From Lactococcus sp. S-13 (GTDB lineage Bacteria; Bacillota; Bacilli; Lactobacillales; Streptococcaceae), in contig NZ_SDAK01000002.1 of the NCBI RefSeq assembly GCF_004210295.1, positions 1 through 64,000 on the forward strand: 64,000 nucleotides of DNA, in the 5' to 3' direction. Below are positions 62,447 through 64,000 of this stretch, one piece after another. The notes beneath the pieces are model-generated. The model was not told the origin of the DNA. It ran no database searches and saw only the letters and a list, made by a program, of their open reading frames with translations. Position numbers and translations under genes: made by a program. Every line of letters begins with the position of its first letter. Position 1 is the first letter of the stretch.

Positions 62447-62989
62447 TTTAATATTATGTGTCCTAATAGTAGCATTTATTCAGATGAAAAATCAAGGGTT
62501 TTAGTGGACAAGACAAAAAGTGGAAAAGTGAGACCATGGAGAGAAAAGAAAATCGCTAATGTTGATTACTTTGAACTTCTGCATATTCTTGAATTTAAAA
62601 AGGCTGAAAGAGTAAAAGATTGTGCTGAAATATTAGAGTATAAACAAAATCGTGAAACAGGCGAAAGAAAGTTGTATCGAGTGTGGTTTTGTAAATCCAG
62701 GCTTTGTCCAATGTGCAACTGGAGGAGAGCAATGAAACATGGCATTCAGTCACAAAAGGTTGTTGCTGAAGTTATTAAACAAAAGCCAACAGTTCGTTGG
62801 TTGTTTCTCACATTAACAGTTAAAAATGTTTATGATGGCGAAGAATTAAATAAGAGTTTGTCAGATATGGCTCAAGGATTTCGCCGAATGATGCAATATA
62901 AAAAAATTAATAAAAATCTTGTTGGTTTTATGCGTGCAACGGAAGTGACAATAAATAATAAAGATAATTCTTATAATCAGCACATGCAT
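62435..62989 (+). pseudogene. Truncated rolling-circle Rep (pUB110 RepU type)
   Basis: It starts MGVSFNIMCPNSSIYSDEKS and runs as pUB110-like Rep through CKSRLCPMCNWRRAMKHG and RWLFLTLTVKNVYDG to NNKDNSYNQHMH. It is then cut within the metal-binding HxH motif. The family protein has about 330 residues; 185 remain. The catalytic tyrosine region is lost, so this replicon cannot start on its own. Confidence 0.92.
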
Positions 62990-64000
62990 TCTTAATCACT
63001 TGGATATATTCTTTTTGTTTTAACGCTTCAATAATACTTGCTCTTGTCGCTTCTGTTCCGATCCCCTCGACTTCTTGTAAAATCTTGATTGCTTCTTCAT
63101 CATCAACCGTTTTATTAGCGGTTTTCATAGCAGTTAATAATGTACCCTCTGTAAAAGCTTTCGGTGGTTGTGTTTCTTTTTCGGCACTCTTAACGTCAAC
63201 CTCGGCATGTTCTCCAATGATAACCAAGGGTAACGTTTGAACGTCCTCTTTTTCTTCTTTGGTTTGTTGTTTGAAAAGAATTTTCCAACCTTCTTGTTTT
63301 GGTGTCTTTCCGATCGATTGAAACAGCAAATCAGCTACTTTCGTTTGTATCTTGGTTTCTTCATACAAGTAATCAGGTAAAAACATGGCAACGGTCGTTT
63401 TAACGACTAAAGCATATATTTTTCGTTGTAAATCGTCCATTTTTGCTAATGCAGATTCGGTAGGTACTTGTTTTGTTGGGATAATGGCGTGGTGTTCCTG
63501 TACCTTACTACCGTCCACATAACGCTTTCTAGGCTCTGTTTGAACCATTTCGAGATCAAGTCCTAAAAAACCGCTATATTTGCCAAAATTTGCTTTTAAA
63601 TAAGCAAATTCGTTCTCTGTAATAAATGGTGTATCTGTTCTTGGATAACTCAATAATTTTGCTTCATACAGTCCTTGCATAGCTTTTAAAGTTTGGCTTG
63701 CTGTCGCTTTATAAAGCTGATTGACTTTTGATTGTAAACTACTTAAAGAAAACAAACTCGGACTATTCGTTTTCTTCTCTTTGGTTTGAACATCAGCAAT
63801 TATCCCCTCTTGATTGCCTATTTTAGCTTGTTTAGAAGAAACAAAGGATAAAAGTTCCTCTTGGCTCTTAAAACGCTGTGTGGGGCTTAGAACGCCCTTA
63901 AACGACCCTTGGTTTACTTTTATACTAGCTTCCACCTCGAAAAAACCTGAATAATTCATAGCTCTAAATTTAACCTGTTTTTTTGAACAAATTGCCAATT
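62990..64000 (-). pseudogene. topB: Topoisomerase III (TopB), internal part, 3' end lost
   Basis: The gene enters from the right edge. The active-site segment is EAKLLSYPRTDTPFITENEF, followed by EHHAIIPTKQ and LLTAMKTANK, ending VEGIGTEATRASIIEALKQK EYIQVIKN before foreign codons and a stop. Its C-terminal domain has been cut off at the junction with the rep remnant. Such TopB proteins belong to pAMbeta1/pIP501-type plasmids. The protein retains the catalytic tyrosine but probably lacks full function. Confidence 0.88.

Overview
This window looks like one stretch of a large, mosaic, conjugative multi-replicon plasmid from a low-GC lactic acid bacterium, most likely Lactococcus (L. lactis or L. 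garvieae type). The hints are an ISS1-type IS6 element, a theta replicon with 22-bp iterons next to a Rep_3 initiator of the lactococcal kind, a UmuC/YolD pair, several Fst-type par loci, and tet(S)/IS1216. Enterococcus or Streptococcus cannot be excluded from sequence alone.

Layout. (1) 1-4617: arsenic operon on the minus strand (arsR-arsD-arsA-disulfide reductase/rhodanese-ACR3 pump), with a palindromic ArsR operator; the pump gene runs off the left edge. (2) 4740-5547: ISS1-like element. (3) 5672-6790: a small regulator and a type I toxin-antitoxin-like locus (32-residue hydrophobic peptide facing a convergent RNA). (4) 6846-33440: about 27 kb of transfer genes, nearly all on the minus strand. 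They run from a surface adhesin and wall-associated proteins through VirB2/3/4/6-like and VirD4-like type IV secretion parts, a two-domain peptidoglycan hydrolase and an SSB, to an oriT-like intergenic region, two ribbon-helix-helix proteins, a MobP2-type relaxase, a toprim protein, a secreted nuclease and an ArdC-like protein. (5) 33441-35690: a 0.6-kb highly structured non-coding region that may be a giant ornate RNA of the GOLLD/ROOL kind, small genes, and two tRNA-like structures.

(6) 35691-42520: maintenance. There are two iteron replicons (Rep at 36243 and 38624), a ParA/ParB partition pair, and an Fst locus with a decayed inverted copy that bracket the partition genes. (7) 42521-54155: accessory region with YolD/UmuC, an AbrB-MazF type toxin-antitoxin pair, an IS110-family element with a candidate bridge RNA, an SSB remnant, a Crp-like regulator with a flavodoxin-fold oxidoreductase, two nearly identical Fst loci with different antisense-pairing repeats, lipoproteins, a serine resolvase, and a surface-protein remnant cut by IS1216.

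(8) 54156-58830: two direct IS1216 copies enclosing tet(S) with its attenuator leader and a remnant of Tn916-type tcpC (orf13). (9) 58831-62989: a pUB110/pBC16/pAMalpha1-like rolling-circle plasmid piece (tet(L), single-strand-origin region, oriT, mob, dso, truncated rep). (10) 62990-64000: a topoisomerase III gene cut by that piece.

Taken together, the plasmid combines self-transfer, strong maintenance (partition plus at least four intact toxin-antitoxin loci), arsenic resistance, two mechanistically different tetracycline resistances (ribosomal protection and efflux), and mutagenic repair. IS6-family elements are the likely agents that joined the parts.
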